Origin: an uncultured Mycoplasmatota bacterium
GTDB lineage: Bacteria; Bacillota_I; Bacilli_A; RF39; UBA660
Assembly: GCA_900546275.1 (NCBI GenBank)
Contig: URCH01000005.1
Span: 7,913 to 71,912 of the forward strand
DNA length: 64,000 bases
Direction: 5' to 3'
Both the position numbers and the translations under genes were made by a program. Below the pieces are notes generated by a model. The model did no database searches, was not told where the DNA came from, and worked only from the letters and a program-made list of their open reading frames with translations. Position 1 is the stretch's first letter, and each line of letters opens with the position of its first letter. This document shows, piece by piece, positions 28,801 to 37,500 of this stretch.

Positions 28801-31328
28801 CATATACAATGGAAGTTGATAGTAAAGTAACATCTATTAATGAGTCTGTTGTTATGATGGATGAAAAAGCAACATATACAATTACAGGTAATAAAAACTT
28901 AAAAATAGGTGAAAATACTGTAACAATAACTACAGTTGCTCAAGATGGAAAAACAAGTTTAGAGTATACAATAATTGTTACAAAAAAAGCTTCCAGCAAT
29001 GCTTATTTAAGTGATATTGTAACATTCCCAGAAAAAGATTTTGAATTTGATAAAGATAAATATAATTATATTTATCACGTAGAAAACAATGTTAATACAA
29101 TACAAATTATTGGTGTTAGAGAAGATACAACAGCCAAAATTACAGGAAATGGAATTTATAAACTTACCGACAATGATTTAACTGTTAAACTTACTGTAAC
29201 AGCAGAAGATGGGACAACAAAAGTTTATACTGTTGTTGTAACTAAGAAAAAAGATAGTAACGCTAACTTACAAAGTTTAACAATAAATAATGGTGAGTTG
29301 GTACCATCATTTGATAAAGATACTACTTCATATACAGTAGAAGTTGAAAATTATGTTGATTCTATTACATTAAATGGAATAGCAGAGTCAGAAAAGGCTA
29401 CTGTTAGTGGAAATCAAACTTATGATTTAGTTGAAGGTACAAATAAATTATCAATTACTGTAACAGCAGAAGATGGAACAATAAAAACATATTTTGTAAA
29501 TGTTACTAGAAAAGAAAATGAATTACAACAAACTTTATTAGAAGACTTAACTGTTTTAGAAGGTGAATTAAATCCAAAATTCAGTCCTAATACATTTAAT
29601 TATGTTGTAAACATACCAAATGAATATGAAAGTGCAACTATTAATTATGTTAAACATAATAAAGATGCCATAGTTGATATATATGGAAACGATAATTTAG
29701 AAGTAGGACACAATATTATTACAGTAAAAGTTTCTTATAATGGTGAAGGCACTACATATACTATAGACGCAATTAGACAAGAAGCAAGTAATACATATTT
29801 GAGTGTATTATCTGTAAGCGAAAATGAAATAGTTCCAGAATTTGATAAAACAATTCAAAATTATACATTAGATGTAGGTAATGAAGTTTCTTTTGTTAAT
29901 TTAAAAGCGACACCTGAACTTTCTACCAGCACGGTATATATAAAATCTGATTCTTCTTATGTTGAATATAAAGACATAACACAAATTAATTTAAAACCAG
30001 GAATAAATGACATATATATTAAAGTTATTAGTTCAACAAAATCAGAAAGAGTATATAAACTTACAATTACACGTGCAAATAGTGATGAAAATAAATTGTT
30101 GACTTTAAATACAAGTACTGGTGAAATAAGTCCTAAGTTTGATCCTGAAGTAAATAGTTATACATTAAATGTACCAATTGGTACAAAATATGTAACTTTA
30201 TCAGGAACAGTATCCGATGGGGCTACAGTAACTGGCTTAGAAACATATCAACTATCAGTAGGAAGTGTTACAAAGTTTATTAACGTTACATCACAAAGTG
30301 GATTAGTTAACACTTATGAGGTTACTATTGTAAGACAAGCAAGTAATGATGCTACAATTACTGATATAAAACCATCAGTAAGTACACTTAATCCTGAATT
30401 TTCTTCTGAAATTAGTGATTATAAAATAGAAGTTGAAGGGGATGTTAAGAATATTTCATTTGATGTTACGACAGCATCAACAGATGCAGTTGTAATAGGA
30501 GATGGAGTTACTGAATTATTCCCAGGTAAAAATATAATTACTATAACTGTTATAGCAGAAGATGGAATTACTCAACAAAGTGTTAATATAGAAGTTTATA
30601 AAAAAACAGATATTAATTCATTTGAAACCGATTTAGAAATCAATGTACCAATAGGAAATGATTATCAAATTGATATAAAATATAATCCTGAAAATACTGA
30701 TTATAAAGAAATGACTTATGTACCACAAGATACATCTATATTAAGTGTTTCAAAAGATGGTTTAATTACACCAAATAAAGTAGGTGATACAACTATTAAA
30801 GTTACTTCAACTAGAAATTCCACACTTACTAAAACTATAACTGTTCATGTAATTAATCCAATGATAGAAACTGATACTTATATTATAAATCGTGATACAG
30901 AAGGTTATGAATATATTACAGGTATGGAACCACATACAACAGTGGATGAATTTTTAAATAATTTAAAGAATGAACGAAGTAATCTTCAAGTTTATGATAG
31001 TACAGAAACAGATGTAATTTCTGATGATGTTAATATTAAAACAAGATATGTAGTTAAATTATCTATTAATGGAACAGTATATGATCAACTTGTATTAGTA
31101 ATTAAAGGTGATATAAGTGGTGATGGATATATTACTGTTGCAGATATAAATAAATCTAAAAATCAAATATCAGCTAAAATAGAGTTTGATGAAATAGATA
31201 AAGCTGCTGCAGATATTAATATGGATACTTATAATACTGTTGCGGATATAAATAAAATGAAAAACTATATATCAGGAAAAATTAGTTCGTTGAATACAGA
31301 ATTATATGATTTCTATAATAAAAAATAA
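16887..31328 (+). CDS. Giant secreted protein: ALK-like glycine-rich domains, cadherin-like repeats, dockerin
   Basis: 4813 residues with a signal peptide cut after MITKANA (near residue 41). Four glycine-rich domains lie at about 43-286, 385-648, 745-997 and 1270-1528. Each starts Y-x(n)-VP-x2-G-x-Y-x-LE-WGAQGG, passes VAGGGG and ends GNGYVKI. They match the glycine-rich region of ALK/LTK receptors, a known Pfam family also found in bacteria. From 1530 to about 4570 I count some 33 cadherin-like beta-sandwich repeats of about 90 residues, each with a stem like L-x-SLTVxNGxLxPxFD and the end VTAEDGxxxTYTxxxTR. A bacterial-Ig-like domain follows (about 4570-4650), then a type I dockerin (about 4742-4802) with two calcium loops (DISGDGYITVAD and DINMDTYNTVAD) in ideal positions. 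No sortase motif, so attachment must come from a cohesin. ATG 16902 is an alternative start. Confidence 0.92.
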   Translation: MDDDSMVETKKIEKEFTIKFILAFALIFFFACPFMITKANAAGPTYEFEYSGDYQTFVVPRSGIYKLETWGAQGGDRGANNGGKGGYTTGEVYLKRGDILYIYVGGSGKTHGGYNGGGAQPTLKTYGGGATDIRFVNGAWDNEASLKSRLIVAGGGGTVGASNKVGGAGGLTGGSSSGYGTGGVGATLSGAGSLRAGFGFGGSGTSGSGGHAGAGGGGWYGGGGSTPDGSADDDRGGGGGSSFTWNTQTKQYVPTGYSVSTDYYMTNVNYSTGSRAGDGYAKITALKLDGITNFEINRGNVPIDYKYNLYEYNLTIDNDVENIRFNILTEDGYTLTQSNRSTDMTNNLSVTNTITLTDEETGIVQVYTVNVKKQNAYLENLGVVSYGYSYTGNYEKFYVPATGIYTLETWGAQGGHRGNNNGGKGGYAKAEMYLVKGEVLYVYVGGSGSTLSQDGKTKGWNGGGHTNGYYSAGGVWSETTNMYGGGATDIRYGGNSLYNRVLVAGGGGSVGASNKAGAAAGLSADSGCGTGGTAGAINAAGSYRAGFGYGGNGTFGNGGYGGAGGGGWYGGGGANPDGSADDDKGGGGGSNFAFTSQNSKYVPEGYLVTDKNYLTNATLSNGNVSFKNPSGVTETGHTGNGYVRISPKLINGVSDITINDGEIPIDFDYTIYEYHISVLDSVKAINVNLQLNEGYSMVESYTGSYDITNEKQYVYSVDVKNDITGLTVNYKITFHKQSDYLMSGTTGSYGYTYNGLPQKFVAPAAGIYTLEAWGAQGGDRGNNNGGKGGYSTGQIFLNKGQILYVYVGSSGNAGGWNGGGKAGYGTIYGGGASDIRIGGQSLYNRLIVAGGGGSVGSTNNAGGVGGGSTGGAGAGSYGSGAEGASQIKAGNNYGTFGQGGSGIAANGGYGGGGGGGWYGGGGAGVDGSGDDDRAGGGGSGFVWTSASSTTVPSEYLLSSSQYLMEASTKAGNTSFPNTTGGTETGHEGNGFVKISFSLSYDFDIIVSDNVTLDKEFDYDVKDYTGTLDSNDSSLVTFKVTDSDSILSVDGDGTREIHVGDNTFNITITYINGAVEVFSYHIYREANDIDYLNNIYFDEHSISEFSDVSFDKNTYTYNVNLPYYMDEYDLTVDKGSSDQIITNIGHISNKSNSYSIPISVTNETGTSTKIYTLNINLPHSSKIKKLTFNSSGGSVIDFPITDDKTEFDIEFESHIASIDTLVELYDGEAKATVSGDGYIQSDKFDIIITVTEPHVEPTTYTLHAKRVTVSGYEKNLGYNGNVQTIIIPYDHEYLLEVWGAQGGAGGGRGGYSYGTIYLEKGTILYAYAGGSGANGGFNGGGSSRVGKGGGASDIRIGTDSLYSRVIVAGGGGGHGSDGCAAGAVGGGLNGGGSSASGSCGTQAGGGTQTDGGTYGKYNKAIGTIGKFGIGANAPTSGGNYFGGGGGGGWYGGGSGATSGWSNGGGGGSGFIYTSETAYVIENAKEWLLDSKYYLTNANTVSGSNYFKSPTGTMETGHSGNGYVKVTIPYQQSENNFLDGIISNKGVMTPEWDYNVDTYYLKLNSDDVEINIEGVPADSKASVVGNGNYTIESGTTEIPLVVTAENGYTKTYKVIVTRDADTNATPKNIFINGLIEEYCATLDGACDYKFDPEINTYNVKVPYTIREIVMVVDKAHYFQTVNGDGLYELSGGNNKFQVDVTSEDKNHTTSWNYNIYRDMDGNADLKVLRMISPEYEINYSYNITDYYVTVPNETERVELEAIADDENATVKIDSSDLQYGENTITITVTAANGNQKQYNVHVNRLESNNAFLKELTINDITDSENIKELEITPTFNKMNLKYNMVVENSVSKISLSGVLEDSLLATVTGLDEYNLNVGANTINVVVTAQDGSTLTYTFIINRKANANTLLSSLTVDEANLTEPFESTKFVYYMYITGETEKLTINAVPEADTSKYTIIGNYNNLQAGKNEIIIRVTAEDGSTCDYKIIVNRAGYTDNYLQSLLVTNGSEIYKLTPNFDPLYDNYTLTIPNEVTNVLLTATADGNKRAKIGNSSVYVKNINLLTENPSNNVITVTAEDGTVRTYTLTITREKSDDNSLSTLIVKDNNLIPSFNSDTLDYSFTTNDRTLDITAIPTNKYAKVEISENAKSLVAGLNVVTIKVTSETGNERIYTLNVTRELSNDNTLKTLEVKNNTLTPSFDPEQLEYNLDTFDKKIDITAIANNKYATVKIEGDLNLKEGINDIKILVTSESGDTREYIIHANRVLDDNNYLASLTTNVGFNETFDKETLEYTKTTEDKQISINATLESKNAVYSITDVDGNIITSFPQNLKLGENIFFINVTAQNGNVRTYKITITNNKNSDSKLSNLTTSEGINETFSPDSYQYTLSTKEHKITITPILRSKYSSYKIYDINGDVVSNEVELTTGQNIYMIIVEAENGTTTTYNLVVDRSAKDIATIDSLGIDVTPTFNKNNFDYTITTDETSLNLENIVLTDSYSTYTISGNSNFSNDSTSTVTIKVTSEDLKVTNTYTIVVTKIVSTDPRLSTFELNNYDFNPVFDKDKTEYEVFVPNGLQQASLKLKTLKNTSKIKSIMINNSEQVVSEINSFENNVSIPDVSSSPTITVIVEAENGDEKTYTLTISSEDLINNYLSTLNVSCGNLEPAFDRTINEYIVFTDSSTTSCNVLSTPEVSISTVEGNGDYNFDANAKYLLVPITVTSSRGEKRVYNVKIRKPLSNESRLSSLDLIGNTLTPLFDSDTFEYSVTVSNNISKLNKESFTYTTIDPDSVVTFPEINLKSGNVTQYVITSKSEDGTTESKYTLNVTREKSSNTIITEVNIDTLGNTYKCVMDQTTKSCNVTLPSNTSNFTLNATLPEGATVNPSNPSSHIFDEEDNSKTISLVVTAEDDTEDTYTVNVNRAESSNNDLLDLKVNYVSLPNFSSQVLEYDKTVLGTMSQVMISATLADKKATIVTDLSQPFNLEYGINKIDVVVRAQNKEEKTYTINITRSDSADATLSSLSVKNYPFEETYDPEETDYTIRVPRTKKTLTREEILYTLSDKNAIISLDNKLDIDFTKPNNIYTITVTAGDGVVQKYYHISVLPELSTNNNVESVVVNQTELKHKDNVFTYDIFDTDASAILESITLSNEYATHNVILPQKISYDNPYKFIVTAENGDVALYTVQLARTKTRELKLSNIEVKFNEDDDCTDICTLDKVFNEDATDYEIYIPNELTSLENIIVTPKNDLQNYEIIGNEDLKVGENKIIIRVKNSLDEIFDYTLTVYREANSDPNIAGISFKTPEYDITEFDENLYEYNVEFNAIESGKYELEFEKKNENQNITIKGAKVLYFGRNDIIVHTESESCSSTVKTRKGCNERDYIIHAYRNEAYSNLLASLTVSSGDTADLLQVFNKYKFDYVLEVDSEISKIKIEGTAFDTTHTTVTGNGEFDLEQGLNTFNIIVTPETGDSATYTLSIIRKQSDNVNLANLKVKGYELTPSFSKNVLDYYIEIDSTVNSLDIIYEKESPEQTVYISGNSNFVTGENIVKVVVLSGDKTRGKTYNIHATRKPSENNLLNGITVKSTKNGVETIHALTPSFDSLVNNYTVNVSSTISEVTISTIKGQVMQNITGNGSYILEYGENIIPIIVTSENGSINTYQVTINREFDFELLDLTVSHDGTIYPITPNYSNDVFEYNVSVGNEVKDVLINATLKETLNDISGLGEYELNTGNNDITLTVSYLDKGSINYVIHINREKSSDNLLKNLQVAEGVITPIFDPDTLEYSVNIPFEYESATIIYETNSKEATVEIKNNTNLEVEVTKDIEVIVTAENGDKKTYIIHATRMQKPVASNRLTDMYIDEGTLDPIFNIGMMNYTTEVGKDVKRINLHLKAEEPLYTKVEVYKLGSTSTTTVDMTVSDPKIMLNVDSGKNPFVIRVTNYEGNIRNYQLDVYKAGPNEARIKSLSFDYGTLSPTFDKNKNAYTMEVDSKVTSINESVVMMDEKATYTITGNKNLKIGENTVTITTVAQDGKTSLEYTIIVTKKASSNAYLSDIVTFPEKDFEFDKDKYNYIYHVENNVNTIQIIGVREDTTAKITGNGIYKLTDNDLTVKLTVTAEDGTTKVYTVVVTKKKDSNANLQSLTINNGELVPSFDKDTTSYTVEVENYVDSITLNGIAESEKATVSGNQTYDLVEGTNKLSITVTAEDGTIKTYFVNVTRKENELQQTLLEDLTVLEGELNPKFSPNTFNYVVNIPNEYESATINYVKHNKDAIVDIYGNDNLEVGHNIITVKVSYNGEGTTYTIDAIRQEASNTYLSVLSVSENEIVPEFDKTIQNYTLDVGNEVSFVNLKATPELSTSTVYIKSDSSYVEYKDITQINLKPGINDIYIKVISSTKSERVYKLTITRANSDENKLLTLNTSTGEISPKFDPEVNSYTLNVPIGTKYVTLSGTVSDGATVTGLETYQLSVGSVTKFINVTSQSGLVNTYEVTIVRQASNDATITDIKPSVSTLNPEFSSEISDYKIEVEGDVKNISFDVTTASTDAVVIGDGVTELFPGKNIITITVIAEDGITQQSVNIEVYKKTDINSFETDLEINVPIGNDYQIDIKYNPENTDYKEMTYVPQDTSILSVSKDGLITPNKVGDTTIKVTSTRNSTLTKTITVHVINPMIETDTYIINRDTEGYEYITGMEPHTTVDEFLNNLKNERSNLQVYDSTETDVISDDVNIKTRYVVKLSINGTVYDQLVLVIKGDISGDGYITVADINKSKNQISAKIEFDEIDKAAADINMDTYNTVADINKMKNYISGKISSLNTELYDFYNKK

Positions 31329-31331
31329 AAG

Positions 31332-31367
31332 GAATTTTAATTTTAAATAATTAAAATTCTTTTTTTG
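31332..31367 (+). terminator. Terminator of the giant gene
   Basis: GAATTTTAATT (31332-31342) pairs perfectly with AATTAAAATTC (31349-31359), then eight T. It separates the giant gene from the next three surface genes, so their ratio can be set separately. The 200 bases after it hold no gene. Confidence 0.85.
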
Positions 31368-31571
31368 TTTAATTAGTGATATATATAGTTTAGATATTAA
31401 TAATTTTTCACTAATGTTACTTATTATATAATTAATAATATTCATTTTTATAAATTAAATATTTAGTTTAATTTTATAATGAAAATTCTATATTTTTTTG
31501 CGAATTTTGTAGAAAAAAAACGAAAAAATTGATATACTTGTATAGAATAGTAAAGGTAGGATTGTCGTGGT

Positions 31572-34500
31572 ATGAAAAATGATAAAAAGTATTTTAAACA
31601 TATCTGTTCATTGTTTATTTTATTTATTACAATTTGTTTTACAAATGCAAAGGCAGATACAGCTCATAACTTAAATATTAAAATGATTAAGTGTGATGAA
31701 TCAAAATATAATTCATTCGCAACACAAAATGATTATAAAAGTTGTTACAATGATTATGTATCAGGAAAACTTTCATCATATGTAATTAATACAGGTGATG
31801 AAGTGGATACTGGAACTGTAATTTTAACAATCTTAAATTATACACCAGGGAGTCCTCAAGTAATAACAAGTATTAATACTCGTTTAAATATTGATACCGA
31901 TGTTTTAACACCAATAGTAAAAACAAATGGAAGTCTTTTATATTACCAAACTACTTATTGGCCTGAAGATTCAAATTACTCTACAAGTTTTAACTATAAT
32001 TCGACTTCAGGAATAATAGGTGGTTCATTTGTTGATAGTGAAGATGTTCCTTTGACAGAAGAAACAGAACTATTATATTTTTTCTTAAAAATAAATGATT
32101 CTGCTACAGGAACAATTCCTATTGAATTTTCAAAAAAACCAGGAGATAATGATATGACTGATTTTGATGGAAATCAATATGAGTTTACAACTACTGATGC
32201 GAATGTAAAAATACCAGGAGAATCATTATCACATGATGCTTCACTTGGAACATTAACAGTAACAAATGGATCTACAACTTATCCACTTTCTCCTGAGTTT
32301 GTATCAGGAAGTGTAGATAATAAATCATATACTGCTGTAGTTCCAAATGATATAGAATATATTAACTTAAATGCAACAGCAAATCATAGCAAGGCTTCAA
32401 TATTAAGTGGCATTTTAGGAAAAAATAACATTAATGTTGGAGAAAATAGTTTTACAATTACAGTAACAAGTGAGTTTGGTAACATTGAAGTTTATACATT
32501 AAACGTATATAGATTATCAAATGATGCAACACTTTCTTCAATTAATTTAACTAATGGTATAAGTTTTGGAAATTTAATTAGTGGAACTTATAGTTATTCA
32601 ACAACAATACCTTATGCCATAACTTCTACATCAGTTTCTGCAACTCCTACTCATGCCAATGCTTATGTTGATAGTGGACTTGGAACATGGAATCTATCTA
32701 ATTCTGGAACATTATCAAATAATAAAGTTTTAGTTGTAAAAGCAGAAAACTGTCTAAGTAAATACTCAAGTGTACCAGGTAATAGTTGTACATCTCAAAA
32801 TTATAATTTAACAATTAATCGACAAGCAGCATCAGATAATAGTTATTTAAAAAGTTTAACTGTTGATGGTGTAAGCGTTAGCGATTTTAACAAAACCAAA
32901 CAAGAATATGATTTAGGAACAGTAGCAAATAATAAATCATCAATGTTATTAAATGGTTTAGTTGACGATACAGGCAAAGCAAGTGTTTCAGGTCTTGGAA
33001 CAGTAAATTTAAATATTGGAGAAAACAATTTCACAATTACAGTAACAGCAGAAGATAAATCAACAAGAGAATATAAAATTAAAGTATATAGATTATCAAA
33101 TGAAAATAAATTATCTAGTTTAACTATAACATCTTCTCCTCAAGCTACAATGTCTCCAGCATTTACTTCAACATTTAATGGAACTTATACATATAATTAT
33201 GATGCAACTGTTACAGATATTACAGTAAGTGCTACTGTACTTGATACAGGAAAAGCAAGTGTATCAATTTATGATTTAGAAAAAGGTGAGTCATCTTCTT
33301 CAGCAACACTTAATACACAATCAAAAACTTTTGGAATAGAAACTAAAAATGTTTATGTAGTAGTAACAGCAGAGGATGGAACAGTAAATACTTATACAAT
33401 AGATTTAACTAGAACAAAATCATCAGATAACAGTTTAAAATCTTTAATAATAGATAATGGAACATTAACACCTTCATTTAATTCAACAACAAGAACATAT
33501 ACAGCAGAAGTAGAAGGTAATGTAACTTCAATTAATGTTAATGCAATACCTAATTCATTATATGGAAAAATTAAGAGTATAACTGGTAATACTAATTTGA
33601 ATTTTGGTAATAATCAAATAGAAATCATAGTAGAAGCAGAAAATGGAAATACAGCATCTTATATTATTAATGTAACAAGAAAACAATATGATATTTCAAC
33701 ACTAGATGATATAAAAATAGATGGTGTAAGTATAGAAAACTTTAATAAAGATACTAAAGAATATGATTTAAAAACAGTAAATTTTGAAAAAGATAGTATT
33801 AACATTGAAACAACAAAAAGTAATAGTTATGCAACAGTATCAGGCGACGGATTAGTGTCACTTAAAACAGGTGATAATAAAATAGTCATTACAGTAACTG
33901 CACAAAATGGTATAGATAAATCAGAATATGTATTAAATTTATATAGAGAAAAAAATAATGATACTTCAATATCAAATTTAAAAGTTAAAGGCATAGAAGC
34001 AAAAAATACAGATGTTGGTATTTATGAAGTAACAGTACCAAACGATGTTACTATCCTTACTCCAAGCGATGTAATCTTTGATTATCCAAGTGATGCAACA
34101 ATAGTAAAAAGTCAAACATTAACTCTATTAACTACTGAAGTTAATGACTATCGCTTTAAAGTTATTGCAGAAGATAGTACAGAACAAGAATATTCAATAA
34201 AAGTAACTAGAACAGCTTCAAATGATTCATCTTTAAATAAAGTTACTTTAATTATAGGAAACGATGACAGCAGATATTGCTTAATGGATAGTGATAATAC
34301 TTGCCGTATTGAAGTACCTGTAGATACATTACAATTTACTTTAGAAACAGATATAGCAAGTACAGCATCTGTTGTACCATCAGATGATACTGTTCACTCA
34401 ATGCCAGCAAGTGAATCATCAAAAAGTATTACTTTAACTGTAACGGCAGAAGACGGAACAACTACTGTTTATACAGTTAATGTTGAAAGACAAAAATCAT

Positions 34501-37500
34501 CAAATGCAAATTTATCAGACTTAAAAGTTAATGGACAAACAATAGAAGGGTTTAATTCATCAAAGCAAACATATGAAATATCAGTTCCTGGAACTATAGA
34601 TAAGGCTCTTATAGAAGCAACTGTTGAAGATACAGATAAAGCAGTAATAACTACAGATTTATCAAATCAATTTGATTTAGAATTTGATAAACAAAATAAA
34701 ATTGAAATATCAGTTCAAGCTGAAAATAAAACAGTAAAAACTTATACAATTTATATTACCAGAAACCATAGACAAGATATTACTTTAAAAGACTTAACAA
34801 TTAATGGTGTAACTATATCAGATTTTACTTCAACAAAAGATGAATACACTTTATCTGAATTACCTTATAACACACATCAACTTAACATAGTAGCAACTCC
34901 AAATGATGAATTGGCTACAAAAACAGGTGATGGACTAGTAAGAATTAATACTGGAAATAACGATATAACCATTACAGTTTATGCACATGATACAAGCATA
35001 TATCATGATTATGTGATACATGTTAGTCGTAAACTTAATGATGATGCAGGAATTAAAGAAATAAGTTTATCTGGAAATAAAGCAACATATAATAGTTCAA
35101 CTAAAAAATATGAAGTAACAGTACCAAACAATATAGAAGAAGTCAATGCAAGTAATTTAATCGTTAATGTAAATGATCCAATAACATCTAGTGATAAAAA
35201 AGCAACCGTAGCATTTGATACAACACCTATTTTAACTACATCAACAAATGATATAACAATTAAAGTAACAGCAGAGGATGGAACAGTTAAAGACTATATT
35301 TTGTCAGTAACAAGAACTAAATCAAATATTGCAACATTAGATAGTTTAACAGTAACAAATGGTTCATTTAATCCAAGTTTTTCAAAAGATACATTTGAAT
35401 ATTCAGTAACCGTACCTGTTGAAACTACTGAATTTAATGTTTCCGGAGTAACAACAGAAAGCCATGCTAATATAACATCAGGCGTTGGTCATTATACAAT
35501 GACTGAAAGTAGTACAAGAGTTGAAGTAGTAGTTGTAAGTGAAGATTTATCAGTAACAAATACATATATATTAAATATTACTAGAACAAAATCAAGTGTG
35601 AATACACTTTCAGATATTACTGTAAGTGAAGGAACATTAACACCTACTTTTGCTTCTAACAAAACATCATATACTGTAAATGTAGCAGGAGATATAGATT
35701 CAATAGAAATAGGTGCTACTTTAACAGATAGTAGAGCTAAAATATTATCTGGAACAGGTACACATCAATTAAATGTAGGCAGTAATACAATTACTATAGA
35801 AGTTGAAAGTGAATCTGGAGCAAAACAAAACTATACAATAAATGTTATTAGAGCTAAAAAACTAAATAATAATTTAGCAACCTTAAAAGTAGATGGAATA
35901 AGTGTTAAAGACTTTGATAAAGATACACTTGAATATACATTAGATGATGTATTATATTCAAAAACTAGTATTGATATATCTGCCACTGCTGAAGATGAAG
36001 ATGCTACAATTGAAGGTGTAGGAACAAAAGGATTAAAAACAGGTTTAAATGAATTTAATATAGTTGTAACTGCACAAAATGGTGATAAGAAAACATATAC
36101 AATTAAAATAAATAGAGCTAAAAATGATAATGCTAATTTAAGTTTACTAGCGGTAAGTGGATATGTTTTAGTTCCAACATTTGATAGTGAAATTTATGAC
36201 TATGAAGTAACCGTTGATGCAATAAAAGAAAAATTACTTGCATCTGAGGTAACAGCAGAACCAGAGGATAGCAATGCAACAGTAGAAAAACCAGAAGAAA
36301 TTTCTTTATCAACAACTAATGATAATTATTATATAATTAAGGTAACTGCAGAAAATGGAAATGTAAAAACATATACAATTAAAGTAATTAGACCAAAATC
36401 TAGTGATGCAACTATTAAAGAAGTTAAATTAACTGGTGCTACAATATCTCCAACATTTACTCCAAATAATAAAGATTATGTATTAACTGTCCCTTATGGA
36501 AAAACAGATTTTAGGGTAGAAGCAATTGCTAATGTTAAAACAACTACTATTACAGGAAATGGAAATTATAAATTGTCTGATGGAAAAGTAATAATAACTT
36601 CACAAGCAGAAGATGGAACTGTATTGGTATATAATTTCACAATAGTAGAAGCACTAAGTAATGATGCAACGTTAAGTGATTTAAATGTTAGTGGATATCC
36701 TTTGGATAAAACATTCTATTCAACAACACTTAATTACTCAATAGGAGATTTACCTTATGGAACAACACAACTAAGAATTAATGCAACACCTAATAACGCA
36801 TTGTCTACTATTGAATATTACGTAGATGGTGTAAAACAAGAAAGTAATATAGTTAATATACCTGAAATTCTAGGCTCAAAAACTATTTCAGTTAAAGTTC
36901 TAGCCAATGATAAAGTTACAACACAAACTTATAATATTAGTTATAACATTGTAGCTTCTGATAATTCATATTTAAGTAAACTAGTTTCATCAGTTGGTAC
37001 AATTGACTTTATAAAGACAAATTCAAATTATAACATTACTGTTGACAATGAAATTACTAGTGTTGACTTAACTTTAGAAACTGAAGATAAAAATGCAACA
37101 ATAACAGTTAATGGAGCTACATCATTTACTCCAAAAACAGTTACTATTTCAGATTTAAATATAGGAAATAATTCAATTAGTATATTAGTAACTGCTCAAA
37201 ACGCAACAACAAGAACTTATAATTTAGTAATTAAAAGATTAGATAAACAAGCTTCAAATGATGCATATTTAAGTTCATTAAGTGTAGATGGTTATGAATT
37301 TGATAAGGAATTTACAATGAATCAAGAAGAATATTCAATTGGACAAATTCCGTTTGAAACAGATAAACTTACAGTAAATGCAACAGCTAATATGGGAACA
37401 TCAAAAATAAGTTATTTAGTAAATGGAATTAAACAAGATAGCAATGTTGTAACAATTCCAAAAATAGAGGGTACATCAGCTATAGTTGTTCAAGTAACAG

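Noticed and set aside
16887..31328. Sortase-anchored adhesin
   Set aside because: No LPxTG-like motif, hydrophobic stretch or basic tail at the C-terminus; the protein ends in a dockerin.
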